A stretch of 64,000 nt of DNA from an uncultured Acidobacteriia bacterium (GTDB lineage Bacteria; Acidobacteriota; Terriglobia; Bryobacterales; Bryobacteraceae), in assembly GCA_903909435.1 (NCBI GenBank), contig CAIVVT010000178.1, positions 1 to 64,000 of the forward strand, read 5' to 3'. Below the pieces are notes generated by a model that saw only the letters and a list, made by a program, of their open reading frames with translations, did no database searches and was not told the DNA's origin. Positions 11,782 to 19,737 of this stretch are shown piece by piece. A program made the position numbers and the translations under genes. The number at the start of each line of letters is the position of its first letter. Within the stretch, counting starts at the first letter, position 1.

Positions 11782-12900
11782 TCAGATTCTCATCGGCATG
11801 ACTACGTAGCGGTAGTTGTAGTTGACGCCCTCGCCAGCCGGGCGCATCTCGCCGGCGCTTTGCGCGTCCTTGAAATGGAACGCGACGGTAGGCTCGGCCA
11901 CAGCCCGGAGAAAATCAAGCAAATATTGCGCATTGAATCCGATTTCGACGGTCGGACCTTCATATAGAACCGGGAGATTCTCCTCCGACTCGCCGCTGTC
12001 GCTGATCGAACTGTGCACCACAGCTTCGTTCTCGGCAAACCGCACTTTGATGGCCCGCGACCGTTCGTCCGAAAACTGGGCGACACGCTCAATTGCAGCG
12101 CGCAACTCTTCTCTCGAAATCTCCACGATATGGGAATGCGCCTTCGGGAGAACACGTTCGAAGTCAGGGAAGTTGCCGGTTAGCTTCCGGCTGATCAGCA
12201 GGCGGCTTCCCAGTCTGAAGAACAGGTGATTCTCATCTGCGGCAAACTCGACACCCGCTTCCTTGTCAGGCGTCTCGGCAGCCAGCTTCAACAACTCGTT
12301 CATGGCCTTCCGGGGCAGCAACGCCTTCGCATTGACCTCACCGGCTGCCAGAGGGTTCTCCATCTCCACCAGCGCCAGCCTGTGACCATCGGTAGCCACC
12401 ATGACGAGCGTCGTGCCCTTCAGTTGCAGCAGCGCGCCGTTCAATGTGAAACGCGACTCTTCGGCGGAGATCGAGAAGATCGTCTTAGCGATCATCGAGG
12501 CCAATAATCCCATCGGGATCTTCGCCATCGCTTCGGGCATCTGAGGCAACTCCGGGAAACTCTCGCGGGACATCCCGGCAATCCGCGTCTTCGAACGACC
12601 GCAAACCAGCGAAGCCCAGTGGTTATCGCCAATCTTGATCTGCACCTCAGATTCAGGCAGCAGCCGGACATAGTCCAGCAACCGCTTTGCCGGAATCGTG
12701 CCAGCGCCCGCCGATTTTACCTTCGCCGGGGCCAAGCACCGAATACCCAACTCAAGATCGGTAGCCGTCAGGGTTACTGACTCGCCTGACGCCTCAATCA
12801 GGATGTTCGAGAGGATTGGAATGGTCGTCTTTCGCTCGACCACACCTTGCGACAAGTTCAACTCACGGACCAAGTCAGTCTTGTTGACCGAGAATTCCAT
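11782..12900 (-). CDS. dnaN: DNA polymerase III sliding clamp (beta subunit)
   Basis: The ring-shaped processivity clamp for replication. The 372 residues match the three-domain clamp: MEFSVNKTDLVRELNLSQGV at the N-terminus, TIPILSNILIEA near 27, ATDGHRLALVEM near 172 and a C-terminal YVVMPMRI, the usual ending of the family. It is downstream of dnaA across a 244-base gap holding DnaA-box-like sites, so it may have its own promoter there. Length and termini are normal. Confidence 0.97.
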   Translation of the reverse strand: MEFSVNKTDLVRELNLSQGVVERKTTIPILSNILIEASGESVTLTATDLELGIRCLAPAKVKSAGAGTIPAKRLLDYVRLLPESEVQIKIGDNHWASLVCGRSKTRIAGMSRESFPELPQMPEAMAKIPMGLLASMIAKTIFSISAEESRFTLNGALLQLKGTTLVMVATDGHRLALVEMENPLAAGEVNAKALLPRKAMNELLKLAAETPDKEAGVEFAADENHLFFRLGSRLLISRKLTGNFPDFERVLPKAHSHIVEISREELRAAIERVAQFSDERSRAIKVRFAENEAVVHSSISDSGESEENLPVLYEGPTVEIGFNAQYLLDFLRAVAEPTVAFHFKDAQSAGEMRPAGEGVNYNYRYVVMPMRI

Positions 12901-13144
12901 GCGACGTCCTCTTCCTTGGAAGATTCTCTCTTAGAACAGAATCTAACGATCTCTTCTCTTACCAAGATTCAGAAGATCTGTGGAAATGTAGAAATCTCTC
13001 TAAATTATACAAAACTCTGAGCCTTGCTGGCTTCACGAACAGTGAATTCCCACGCCGCCAGCGGAGGGCAAACCGGGCTTTCGGAGTTCTCCACAGATTT
13101 GCGCAGGCACTTCGGTGCCTCGATTTGTGGAAAACGCCATAAAG
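12901..13144. promoter_or_regulatory. dnaA-dnaN intergenic region with DnaA-box-like sites (possible part of oriC)
   Basis: Three sequences match or nearly match the DnaA box: TGTGGAAAT at 12979-12987, TTCTCCACA at 13087-13095 and TGTGGAAAA at 13126-13134. The stretch around 12940-13020 is AT-rich compared with the surroundings. A 6-bp hairpin with a TTCG loop (AGGCAC-TTCG-GTGCCT, 13105-13120) lies between two of the boxes. Boxes on both sides of dnaA are known from bipartite origins. Here they could serve replication, dnaN regulation by DnaA, or both. Confidence 0.5.
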
Positions 13145-14473
13145 CTAATGGAATGAGTCCATTATATTGTGAATTAGCTTGTTGATATCCGGGTCGGTGA
13201 GGCGAACTTCCTCGATCTTGCGAATCGAGTGCAATACGGTGGTATGGTGCTTGCCTCCGAAATGCCGGCCAATCTCCGGCAGAGAAGCCGAAGTGAGCTC
13301 CTTTACCAGGTACATGGCCACCTGCCGCGGCCTGGATATCTCATGCGCGTTCGTCTTTTGTTTGAGTTGAGCAGGCTGCAGGTCGAAGCGCTCCGCAACG
13401 GCACGCATCACAGCATCGATGCTGACGCGGCGCTCAGTGTTGTGCAATACAGGCTTCAATACCTGGCGGGCCATGTCGAGGGTTACCGGCATCGAGGTGA
13501 CACTCGAATAGGCCACTAGTTTGGTGAACGCCCCTTCCAGTTCACGTACGCTCGACTTGGTCTTGGTAGCCATGTAGATACGCACGTCTTCCGGCAAACG
13601 TACGCCTTCCGCTTCAGCGCGCATGTCGAGAATCGCCATCTTCGTCTCGAGATCGGGCGGTTGAACGTCCACCATCAGGCCCCATTCGAAGCGTGTCCGC
13701 AGCCTCTCAACTAAGCCCTTCATGTCTTTGGGCAGCGAGTCGCTGCTCATCACAATCTGTTTCTGGTGGTCGTAGAGCGCGTTAAACGTGTGGAAGAACT
13801 CTTCCTGCGTCCGCTCTTTCCCGGCGACCGAGTGAATGTCGTCGATGAGCAGAACGTCGGCCGAGCGGTAGTGCGATTGGAACGACGTCATTCTGCCGCC
13901 CCTCAGGCAGTAGACCATTTCGTTCATGAACTGCTCGCCAGTGGTGTATACCAACCTCATAGAGGGCCAGCGCTCCAATACTTCGCGCCCGATGGCGTGG
14001 ATCAGGTGCGTCTTCCCCATCCCGCTGCCGCCATAAATGAATAGCGGGTTGTAGCTGCGGCTGGGGGTGGCCGCCACCGCTTTGGCGGCGGCATGCGCAA
14101 ACTGGTTGCAGGTCCCCACGACGAACGAGTCGAAAGTCAGCCTGGGGTTCAGGTGAGTCGTGGCTGGCGGGAAGCTGAACGTCGGGTCCGTCCCTGTATT
14201 CTCGCTTGGCATACGTGCCGGGATCCCATTGCGGGCCAGCTCATAGTGGATTTCACGTACGGGCAAGTTTAGATTCTGAATCGCCGTCTGGATCTTCGGC
14301 GCATATTCCCGCTCTAACCAAACCCTCGTCGCCTCGTCGGGTACCAGCACCCGCAGCCGGCTCTCTTCCTGCTCCAATAACTCGGTTCGTGCCACCCAAT
14401 TGTGGAAGGCTTCCGTTTTCATCCTGCCGTGGAGTTCTTCCTTGATTCGATCCCATAGATTTGTTTCCGCCAT
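13145..14473 (-). CDS. dnaA: Chromosomal replication initiator DnaA
   Basis: An AAA+ protein that binds DnaA boxes and opens the origin. I take ATG 14473 (MAETNLWDRIKEEL), which matches the family's domain I start; the longer frame begins in the box-rich leader. The linker domain II is short (about 82-108). Walker A GGSGMGKT is at 148-155, Walker B is LLIDDIHSVAG near 208, and the domain IV helix-turn-helix signature is in HFGGKHHTTVLHSIRKIEE near the C-terminus. At 442 residues it is of usual size. It heads the minus-strand dnaA-dnaN-gyrB series, and DnaA-box-like sites on both sides suggest autoregulation. Confidence 0.97.
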   Translation of the reverse strand: MAETNLWDRIKEELHGRMKTEAFHNWVARTELLEQEESRLRVLVPDEATRVWLEREYAPKIQTAIQNLNLPVREIHYELARNGIPARMPSENTGTDPTFSFPPATTHLNPRLTFDSFVVGTCNQFAHAAAKAVAATPSRSYNPLFIYGGSGMGKTHLIHAIGREVLERWPSMRLVYTTGEQFMNEMVYCLRGGRMTSFQSHYRSADVLLIDDIHSVAGKERTQEEFFHTFNALYDHQKQIVMSSDSLPKDMKGLVERLRTRFEWGLMVDVQPPDLETKMAILDMRAEAEGVRLPEDVRIYMATKTKSSVRELEGAFTKLVAYSSVTSMPVTLDMARQVLKPVLHNTERRVSIDAVMRAVAERFDLQPAQLKQKTNAHEISRPRQVAMYLVKELTSASLPEIGRHFGGKHHTTVLHSIRKIEEVRLTDPDINKLIHNIMDSFH

Positions 14474-14790
14474 TAGACCGCAATGCTCCCTCATGATTTC
14501 CACTTGTTTTCCACAATATGGAACCACTCAATTCTTAACTTGTAAGTTGACCCGGTGTCGGTGCGCTCGCTGTCGCTCGCCTGCCCTCGTCTCCTCAATT
14601 CCGGCGGCGCATCTTGCTCGGGCGACACTCAGAATAACATACTTCAGGTGTTCTCCAAGAGCGAACTTAATCTGATTGTAATATGTTGTAAACAAACCAC
14701 TTATGATTTAGATAGGCTGTGGGAAACAATCCCATTTCAAGTGGAAAATGTTCCCGCGTCGCCGCAACTTCTTGAACGAATTGACAGATG
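14474..14790. promoter_or_regulatory. Putative chromosomal origin region upstream of dnaA
   Basis: TTTTCCACA at 14507-14515 fits the DnaA-box pattern (TTWTNCACA); TGTGGGAAA at 14718-14726 and the GTGGAAAA stretch at 14741-14748 are near matches. From about 14630 to 14760 the sequence is distinctly AT-rich, with runs such as AATCTGATTGTAATATG, as expected of an unwinding element. A small hairpin (TGGGA-AACAA-TCCCA, 14720-14734) overlaps one box. Location next to dnaA supports oriC. No GC-skew calculation was possible. Confidence 0.55.
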
Positions 14791-14827
14791 GCGGGAAGTA
14801 GAGCAAGAATAGAAATGTCCCCCGCGA

Positions 14828-14902
<75 letters not shown>

Positions 14903-15228
14903 TTCTCTGGCGGTTTTCCGCCAATTCAGGGGGATCTCACCCGGCTCTACGCGACTCAAGCTGCGAAATCATTCGGTGCGTGGTAACGGCGATTACCCGA
15001 GTCAAAGCAAGCTCTCGACGGGAGCGTATGTAGTCTGGCCGCCTCAGAGCATCGACTGGACGCTCTTGCTGGTCGGCTGAAATCGCCGGCCTACGTCCAA
15101 CCGCTATTCGAGCTTCCCCCCTTTCGGCCATAGAACCGACCAAGGCTAACTGATGGCGCGACTTTGTTCGCCGCGTTCCATGTTCATTGTGCCTCCCGGC
15201 ACATTTTCAATCTGCCCCAGGTTCCCTA
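14903..15228. other. Gap without recognisable gene
   Basis: This 326-base stretch between tRNA-Gly and the broken dehydrogenase holds only short open frames with no family-like content or ribosome-binding site. I see no terminator, repeat or RNA in it. Confidence 0.5.
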
Positions 15229-16337
15229 CTAGATGGCTCGTTCGAGGATTTCCCGCAGTTCAGCCTCCGCCAGGACGATCGGGTTGGCCTTCATGCTGCT
15301 GGCCTTTGCCGCGTTCGCGCACAGGTCGGGGATGTCGGTCTCCCGGATGCCATACTGACGCAGCTTCGGGATGCCCAGGTCCGAGCACAGCGACACCAGC
15401 CAGGCGATCAACTCCTCGCCTCCGGCCAGGATCCGGCCGACCTCACCATAGCGTGCGATCGCGTCGCCGTGCGAACTGCGCTCGCCCAGCGCACGCATAT
15501 TCACTGCAGTCACGTGCGGAAGCAAAGCCGCGCAGACTCCGCCGTGCGGTGCTTCGAAGGCCCCCCGATCGCGGCGGCGAAACCATGCACCGCACCTAAC
15601 CCGGCGTTGGCCAGCGCCATTCCCCCCAACAGGCTGGCTAGCGACATGTCGCCGCGCGCCTCAACGTCGTTCCCTTGGTCGCACGCGCGCCGCAGTGACC
15701 GGGTGGCCCGGCGCAACCCCTCCTGGCAATAAAGATCTGTCAACGGGTTTGCTTTGATGGAGACAAAGGGTTCAATGAGCTGGGTCAGGGCGTCCAGGCC
15801 GGTCGTAGCGGTGATCTCAGGCGGCAAGTCCAGCGTCAATTCAGGATCAACTACCGCCAGGCGCGGCAGCATTGACGGGCTCCTCAGGCTGGCCTTCACA
15901 CCGTGCTCTGGCGAGGATAGCACGGCATTCCGTGTCACTTCACTTCCCGTGCCAGCCGTGGTGGGGACAGCAATGCACGGCGCCGAGGGTATTCCCAGGG
16001 CCTGCCCGCGACCGACGATCTCAAGGTAGTCGAGCGCATCGCCGGGGTTCGTCAGCAGCGCGGCGATGGCTTTGCCCGTGTCGATGACGCTACCGCCACC
16101 GGCAGCAATCACCAGGTCGCACCCTTCGGCTCGTGCCAGCGCGACTCCGGTTCGCACGGTGTCCACCTTGGGCTCGCCCCGCACCACGAAACGAACCCCT
16201 TCGAAGCCGTGCGTTCGACTGCCGGCGACCAACAGCGCCCGTCGGCCCAGGGACTGAGCGGCTCCGGCGACGATGCCCCGTGATCCGACGCCGAACACGA
16301 TTCGTCCTGCCGTCGCGAACTCGAAGTTACCAGCCAT
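15229..16337 (-). pseudogene. Iron-containing alcohol dehydrogenase, broken by a single-base frameshift
   Basis: The protein starts MAGNFEFATAGRIVFG at 16337. It shows the family's nucleotide-binding loop VIAAGGGSVIDTGKAIA near 95, VPTTAGTGSEVTRNAV near 140, and AVHGFAAAIGG near 260, which carries a metal-ligand histidine. At the run of six C bases at 15561-15566 (G on the coding strand) the frame shifts. The remaining 100 or so residues, HVTAVNMRALGER to REILERAI, continue in another frame to a stop at 15229. One additional G restores GGAFEAPHGGVCAALLPHVT, which fits the family and includes the PHG metal motif. Either a true mutation or a homopolymer sequencing error would explain it. Members oxidise or reduce small alcohols and aldehydes with NAD(P). 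It overlaps the upstream ABM-domain gene by 11 bases. Confidence 0.85.
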
Positions 16338-16632
16338 GGTCGTCAGGAAAAAGGTTAGTGTGCTTAGTGCTCGAACGAGGCTCAGCGATAATCTCAGCCA
16401 CTGTGTCTCGCCACAGCGCGTAATGCGGCGTCGCCTTGTGCGCGGCGGCGGCGTCCAGCGTTCGGTAAATCTCGACCAGAATGAAGCGTGCCGGATCATC
16501 AGCTTGCTGAAGCAGGTCAAAGCGCGCGATGCCCGCCTCCTCAATGCTGCACCGCGCGTTTTCGGCGCTGCCTGCGGCGAAGGCCGCAACGAACTCAGCT
16601 TTCACATAGACATGAACGTGGACGACTTGCAT
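16327..16632 (-). CDS. ABM/LsrG-like small monooxygenase-fold protein
   Basis: With ATG 16632 the product has 101 residues: VHVHVYVKAEFVAAF at the start, then RCSIEEAGIARFDLLQQ, ARFILVEIYRTLDAAAAHK and YALWRDTV. This is the dimeric ferredoxin-like ABM fold (antibiotic biosynthesis monooxygenase and LsrG). The pattern EAGIARFDLLQ...FILVEIY...H is the family core. LsrG-like enzymes isomerise phosphorylated autoinducer-2, while other members are cofactor-free monooxygenases. Pairing with an iron alcohol dehydrogenase in one operon (11-base overlap) is frequent and suggests aldehyde or sugar-fragment metabolism, but the substrate is open. The longer open frame upstream would add a spurious hydrophobic extension. 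Confidence 0.75.
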   Translation of the reverse strand: MQVVHVHVYVKAEFVAAFAAGSAENARCSIEEAGIARFDLLQQADDPARFILVEIYRTLDAAAAHKATPHYALWRDTVAEIIAEPRSSTKHTNLFPDDHGW

Positions 16633-17055
16633 GCGCCCATTATTCCAGACCAGGAAATGCAATTCGCCGACAGGCCTGCAACCACAACCTCCTTCCGCCG
16701 GGCGGGTCCGAAATCCCGCGCGGACCAGGTCTACGGCGGGCAGGAGGGAGATCACGCCAAAGATGGCCAGAAAGAGAAGCGAAAAGGAGCATACAGCGCC
16801 CATAAAGCCAGAGCGATTTGCTGCTTTAATTCAATCGAGAGTAGATCTCGGAGCATAATCGGGTCGGAGCTTTGCTCATCGGACTCGCGGGTGACCTAAA
16901 AACCACTTGGCCTCCTAATTCTCCACGGCGCCTGGAGAACAGAATGGGCTGCTTGTCACTGCCACTGATCTGTCTACCGGTTTGTCGAATGTGCGGCCAC
17001 AGCAGGAGCGGCGTTACTACAACATTGCGCGTCAAGCCCTGCCTGTCAGACGATT
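16633..17055. other. Gap without recognisable gene
   Basis: The open frames across these 423 bases are short, lack a ribosome-binding site and look like chance. The region should hold the promoter of the ABM-dehydrogenase pair on the minus strand; I cannot define its elements. Confidence 0.45.
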
Positions 17056-17373
17056 TCACCTGGCGTCGGAACTACGATAGTTCCCTGACTCTATAAGCGC
17101 CCACGCATCGGTGTACGGCATGATCGTTTCGTGCTTGGCCCGCCAATGGACGTCGATTCCGTCGAACCCTCTGCCTTTGAATCGATAGCCACACTCGGGA
17201 CAAACGCTCTGGGAATGGTCCACCTCCGACTGATCGCCTGAGAGGATACAGGCCTGTTGCTTGCTCAGGGAGCGTTGATTCGCAACCACTCCTGCAATGG
17301 CAGCATGATCTCCGGCGCGGCTCGCGCGGACCATGTCCCACTTGCACAGGTAAATCCCATTGAGGGCATCCAT
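17056..17373 (-). CDS. Small protein with a C2H2-type zinc-finger motif
   Basis: A 105-residue product of unknown role. The C-terminal half contains CPECGYRFKGRGFDGIDVHW followed by RAKHE, giving a Cys-X2-Cys-X14-His-X4-His arrangement that could bind one zinc ion. The N-terminal half (MDALNGIYLCKWDMVRAS) has no family I know. A purine-rich GGGAAG lies about 7 bases before the ATG. It follows the exporter operon on the same strand after 40 bases, so it may be read through from it. It could be a DNA-binding or protein-binding finger; no partner can be named. Confidence 0.5.
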   Translation of the reverse strand: MDALNGIYLCKWDMVRASRAGDHAAIAGVVANQRSLSKQQACILSGDQSEVDHSQSVCPECGYRFKGRGFDGIDVHWRAKHETIMPYTDAWALIESGNYRSSDAR

Positions 17374-17413
17374 AAATCGCTTCCCCTTCGCGATCCGGGC
17401 TCAACTTCGCAAA

Positions 17414-18586
17414 CTAGGCGAACTGACTCCGAAAGCGCCACAATCCCAAGCCGAACAAGAGACCACCCAGCAAGACGATTCCAACCAACGAGTGGCCAAT
17501 GACATTAATGCCCGCACCCTTCAAGAGGATGGCGTAGCTGGCGTCAACATAGTAGTGGAGAGGAGAGATGTACATGGCGTATCGAACCAGCGCTGGCATC
17601 GCCTCTGGAGGTGTCCAAACGCCGGACAGAAACATCATGGGAGCCAGGGTCAGAATTGCAAGCATGCTGGCCTGCGACAAGTTTCGCGTCACGGTCCCTA
17701 TGAAGAGGCCAAGCCCCGCTATGCAGAAGACGTAGAGCATCGTGACTGCGAAGAACAACATGAGGCTGCCCCTGAGCGGCACTTCAAATAGAGGTTGCAG
17801 TATCCCGAACACGCTGATGGCCGTGGCCGCGAGGATGACGGCCGTCATGGAGATGATTTTTGGAAACAGGACCTGGAAAGCCGTCAATGGCGAAACGAGG
17901 AGTTGCTCGATCGTTCCCCGCTCCTTTTCGCGAACGAGAGCGGCGGCTGGCAGCAGAATCGCGAACGCCGTGATCACATTGAGGAGCTCAGAGATCGACA
18001 TGAACCAATCGTCGCGTTGGTTCGGGTTGAACCAAACCCGGTAATCATTGAGCACGACTGGGGCCTGCAATTGCGCTCCCGGAGAAAGTCCAGCGCGCTT
18101 CATGCCGGCTTCCAGAGAGTATTCTCCGACAATCTCGGACGCATAACTGGAGGCCAAGAACCCCAGAACAGAATTAGTGGCGTCCACCTGCATTTGGACG
18201 GTCACCGTCCTCCCTCGCAGCAGGTCGCGCTGAAACTGAGGGGGGAATGCAATCACTGCCATGGCGGTACCACGGTCCAACAATTGAAGACCAGCCGCCT
18301 CATTCGCAACTTCGCCGATGATCGAGAAGTGCGGCGGTTGGAACCGGCCCATCAATTCTCTGGAGGCGAAGCTATGGTCCAGGTCATGAACTGCGGTCGC
18401 GGCGCGTTTCAACTGGAGCGTTACGCCTGATCCGGCGTTGTAAATGTCAGCGCTGAAGGCGTACAGTACCAGGAACAAGAGGACCTTGTCGCGACTTAGT
18501 TGAAGGATCTCCTTCTGCGTCATCACGCGCAGTCGACGTAGCCAAATGATGACTCGAGAGCCAGCTGCCAGCTGAGCCTGGTTCAT
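17414..18586 (-). CDS. ABC-2 type transporter permease (second permease of exporter)
   Basis: The start at 18586 overlaps the stop of the other permease as ATGA, which argues against a longer N-terminus. The 390 residues show one N-terminal membrane helix, a large extracytoplasmic part from about 45 to 180 (with FPPQFQRDLLRGRTVTVQ), and then five or six helices with LLVSPLTAFQVLFPKI and PMMFLSGVWTPPEAMP. This is the YhhJ/YbhR layout. With its twin and the tandem ATPase it would form the inner-membrane pump of a HlyD/TolC exporter. The substrate is unknown. Confidence 0.88.
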   Translation of the reverse strand: MNQAQLAAGSRVIIWLRRLRVMTQKEILQLSRDKVLLFLVLYAFSADIYNAGSGVTLQLKRAATAVHDLDHSFASRELMGRFQPPHFSIIGEVANEAAGLQLLDRGTAMAVIAFPPQFQRDLLRGRTVTVQMQVDATNSVLGFLASSYASEIVGEYSLEAGMKRAGLSPGAQLQAPVVLNDYRVWFNPNQRDDWFMSISELLNVITAFAILLPAAALVREKERGTIEQLLVSPLTAFQVLFPKIISMTAVILAATAISVFGILQPLFEVPLRGSLMLFFAVTMLYVFCIAGLGLFIGTVTRNLSQASMLAILTLAPMMFLSGVWTPPEAMPALVRYAMYISPLHYYVDASYAILLKGAGINVIGHSLVGIVLLGGLLFGLGLWRFRSQFA

Positions 18587-19737
18587 GAGTTTGGCCTTTT
18601 GCGGAAGAATGCATATCCAATTGAGAAGAGAAGCATAGCGTAGATGAGAAGCACCAGAACGTCTCGCCAAAGCGCCGAGAACCCAACCCCCTTTAGGAAT
18701 GTGCCCATGACAATATTTGTGTAGTACATCCCAGGCAACAGATACGCGACCAGCTTCGCCGATCGCGACAGTGAGGAGATCGGGATCAGCACGCCAGAGT
18801 ATAAGACGGCAGGGACCATGGTGAAGATTGCTGTACCAATCATGGCCGCCACCTGAGTACGGACGAGCACGGAAACGACGACGCCAATTCCAGTCGTGCA
18901 GGTCACGTAAAGCACACTGGAAAGAAGGAAGAACACGAAGCTCCCTTTGAATGGCGCGCCAAAGAGCCCTGTTGCCATCCACCAGAGGAACAAAACGTTG
19001 AGTGTCGAAATCACGATGTAAGGCACACTCTTCCCGACCAGATACTCGCCGCGAGACAACGTCGAGGCATAGATGTTGTAGATCGAGCCAGTCTCTTTCT
19101 CTCGAACAACGCCCAAAGCAGTCAGGAAGGGCGGCGAGATCATAAGAATCACCATGATGAGCTTAGGGGCGAGCGACCAGATGCTCTTCAGGCTCTGGTT
19201 GAACAGGTACCGTACCTCGAGCTTGACTGGTTGAAAGACAGCCGCTGCTTCGGCCACGCTCATGCCGCTTGTCTGGGCCAGATAAGACGCCAAGGAATCG
19301 GCAGTTATCTGGGCGTTGATTGCGATCGCGTAACCCTTCGCAGTCAAGGCCCTGAAGGGGAATGTCCCATCAATGAAAGTCTGAATATGAGCCGGTCTGC
19401 CTTGCAGCAGATCCTTCTGAAAGTGCTCGGGGATAACGATAGCCGCCCGAATCAGATTGTCGGTGATGGGTTGCTCCAAATCACGCTCGCTGAACGAGTA
19501 TCCTTTGAAATCGAAGTAGCGGGAGTCGATGAAGCGGTGGGCGTACTCTCTGCTCATGGACGTGCCGTCACGGTCAATGATCGCCAATGGAAGTTTCTCG
19601 ACGTCAAGTGACAGACCGTACCCGAACAGGACCATCAGGACGGCGGGGACGATGAAGGCAAGGGAAAAGAACAGCCGGTCGCGAATGATCTCCCTAACCT
19701 CTTTGTGGGCGACGGCTACGGTCCGTCGAAGGTTCAT
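18583..19737 (-). CDS. ABC-2 type transporter permease (first permease of exporter)
   Basis: A 384-residue permease of the YhhJ/YbhS type. MNLRRTVAVAHKEVREIIRDR precedes the first helix (FFSLAFIVPAVLMVLFGYG; one residue of the opening string omitted is not implied). Next comes a large periplasmic loop with IVIPEHFQKDLLQGRPAHIQ, then five helices with VREKETGSIYNIYASTLSRG and SGVLIPISSLSRSAK. It overlaps the ATPase gene by 4 bases upstream and the second permease by 4 bases downstream, so the three are translationally coupled. The pair resembles homologous permeases from gene duplication. Confidence 0.88.
   Translation of the reverse strand: MNLRRTVAVAHKEVREIIRDRLFFSLAFIVPAVLMVLFGYGLSLDVEKLPLAIIDRDGTSMSREYAHRFIDSRYFDFKGYSFSERDLEQPITDNLIRAAIVIPEHFQKDLLQGRPAHIQTFIDGTFPFRALTAKGYAIAINAQITADSLASYLAQTSGMSVAEAAAVFQPVKLEVRYLFNQSLKSIWSLAPKLIMVILMISPPFLTALGVVREKETGSIYNIYASTLSRGEYLVGKSVPYIVISTLNVLFLWWMATGLFGAPFKGSFVFFLLSSVLYVTCTTGIGVVVSVLVRTQVAAMIGTAIFTMVPAVLYSGVLIPISSLSRSAKLVAYLLPGMYYTNIVMGTFLKGVGFSALWRDVLVLLIYAMLLFSIGYAFFRKRPNS

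Noticed and set aside
13105-13120. TTCG hairpin considered as an intrinsic terminator of dnaA
   Set aside because: The stem is only 6 bp and no T run follows on the minus strand, so it is listed only as part of the possible origin.
16826-17059. 77-residue minus-strand open frame in the gap before the zinc-finger gene
   Set aside because: No ribosome-binding site, no conserved pattern, composition of chance translation.
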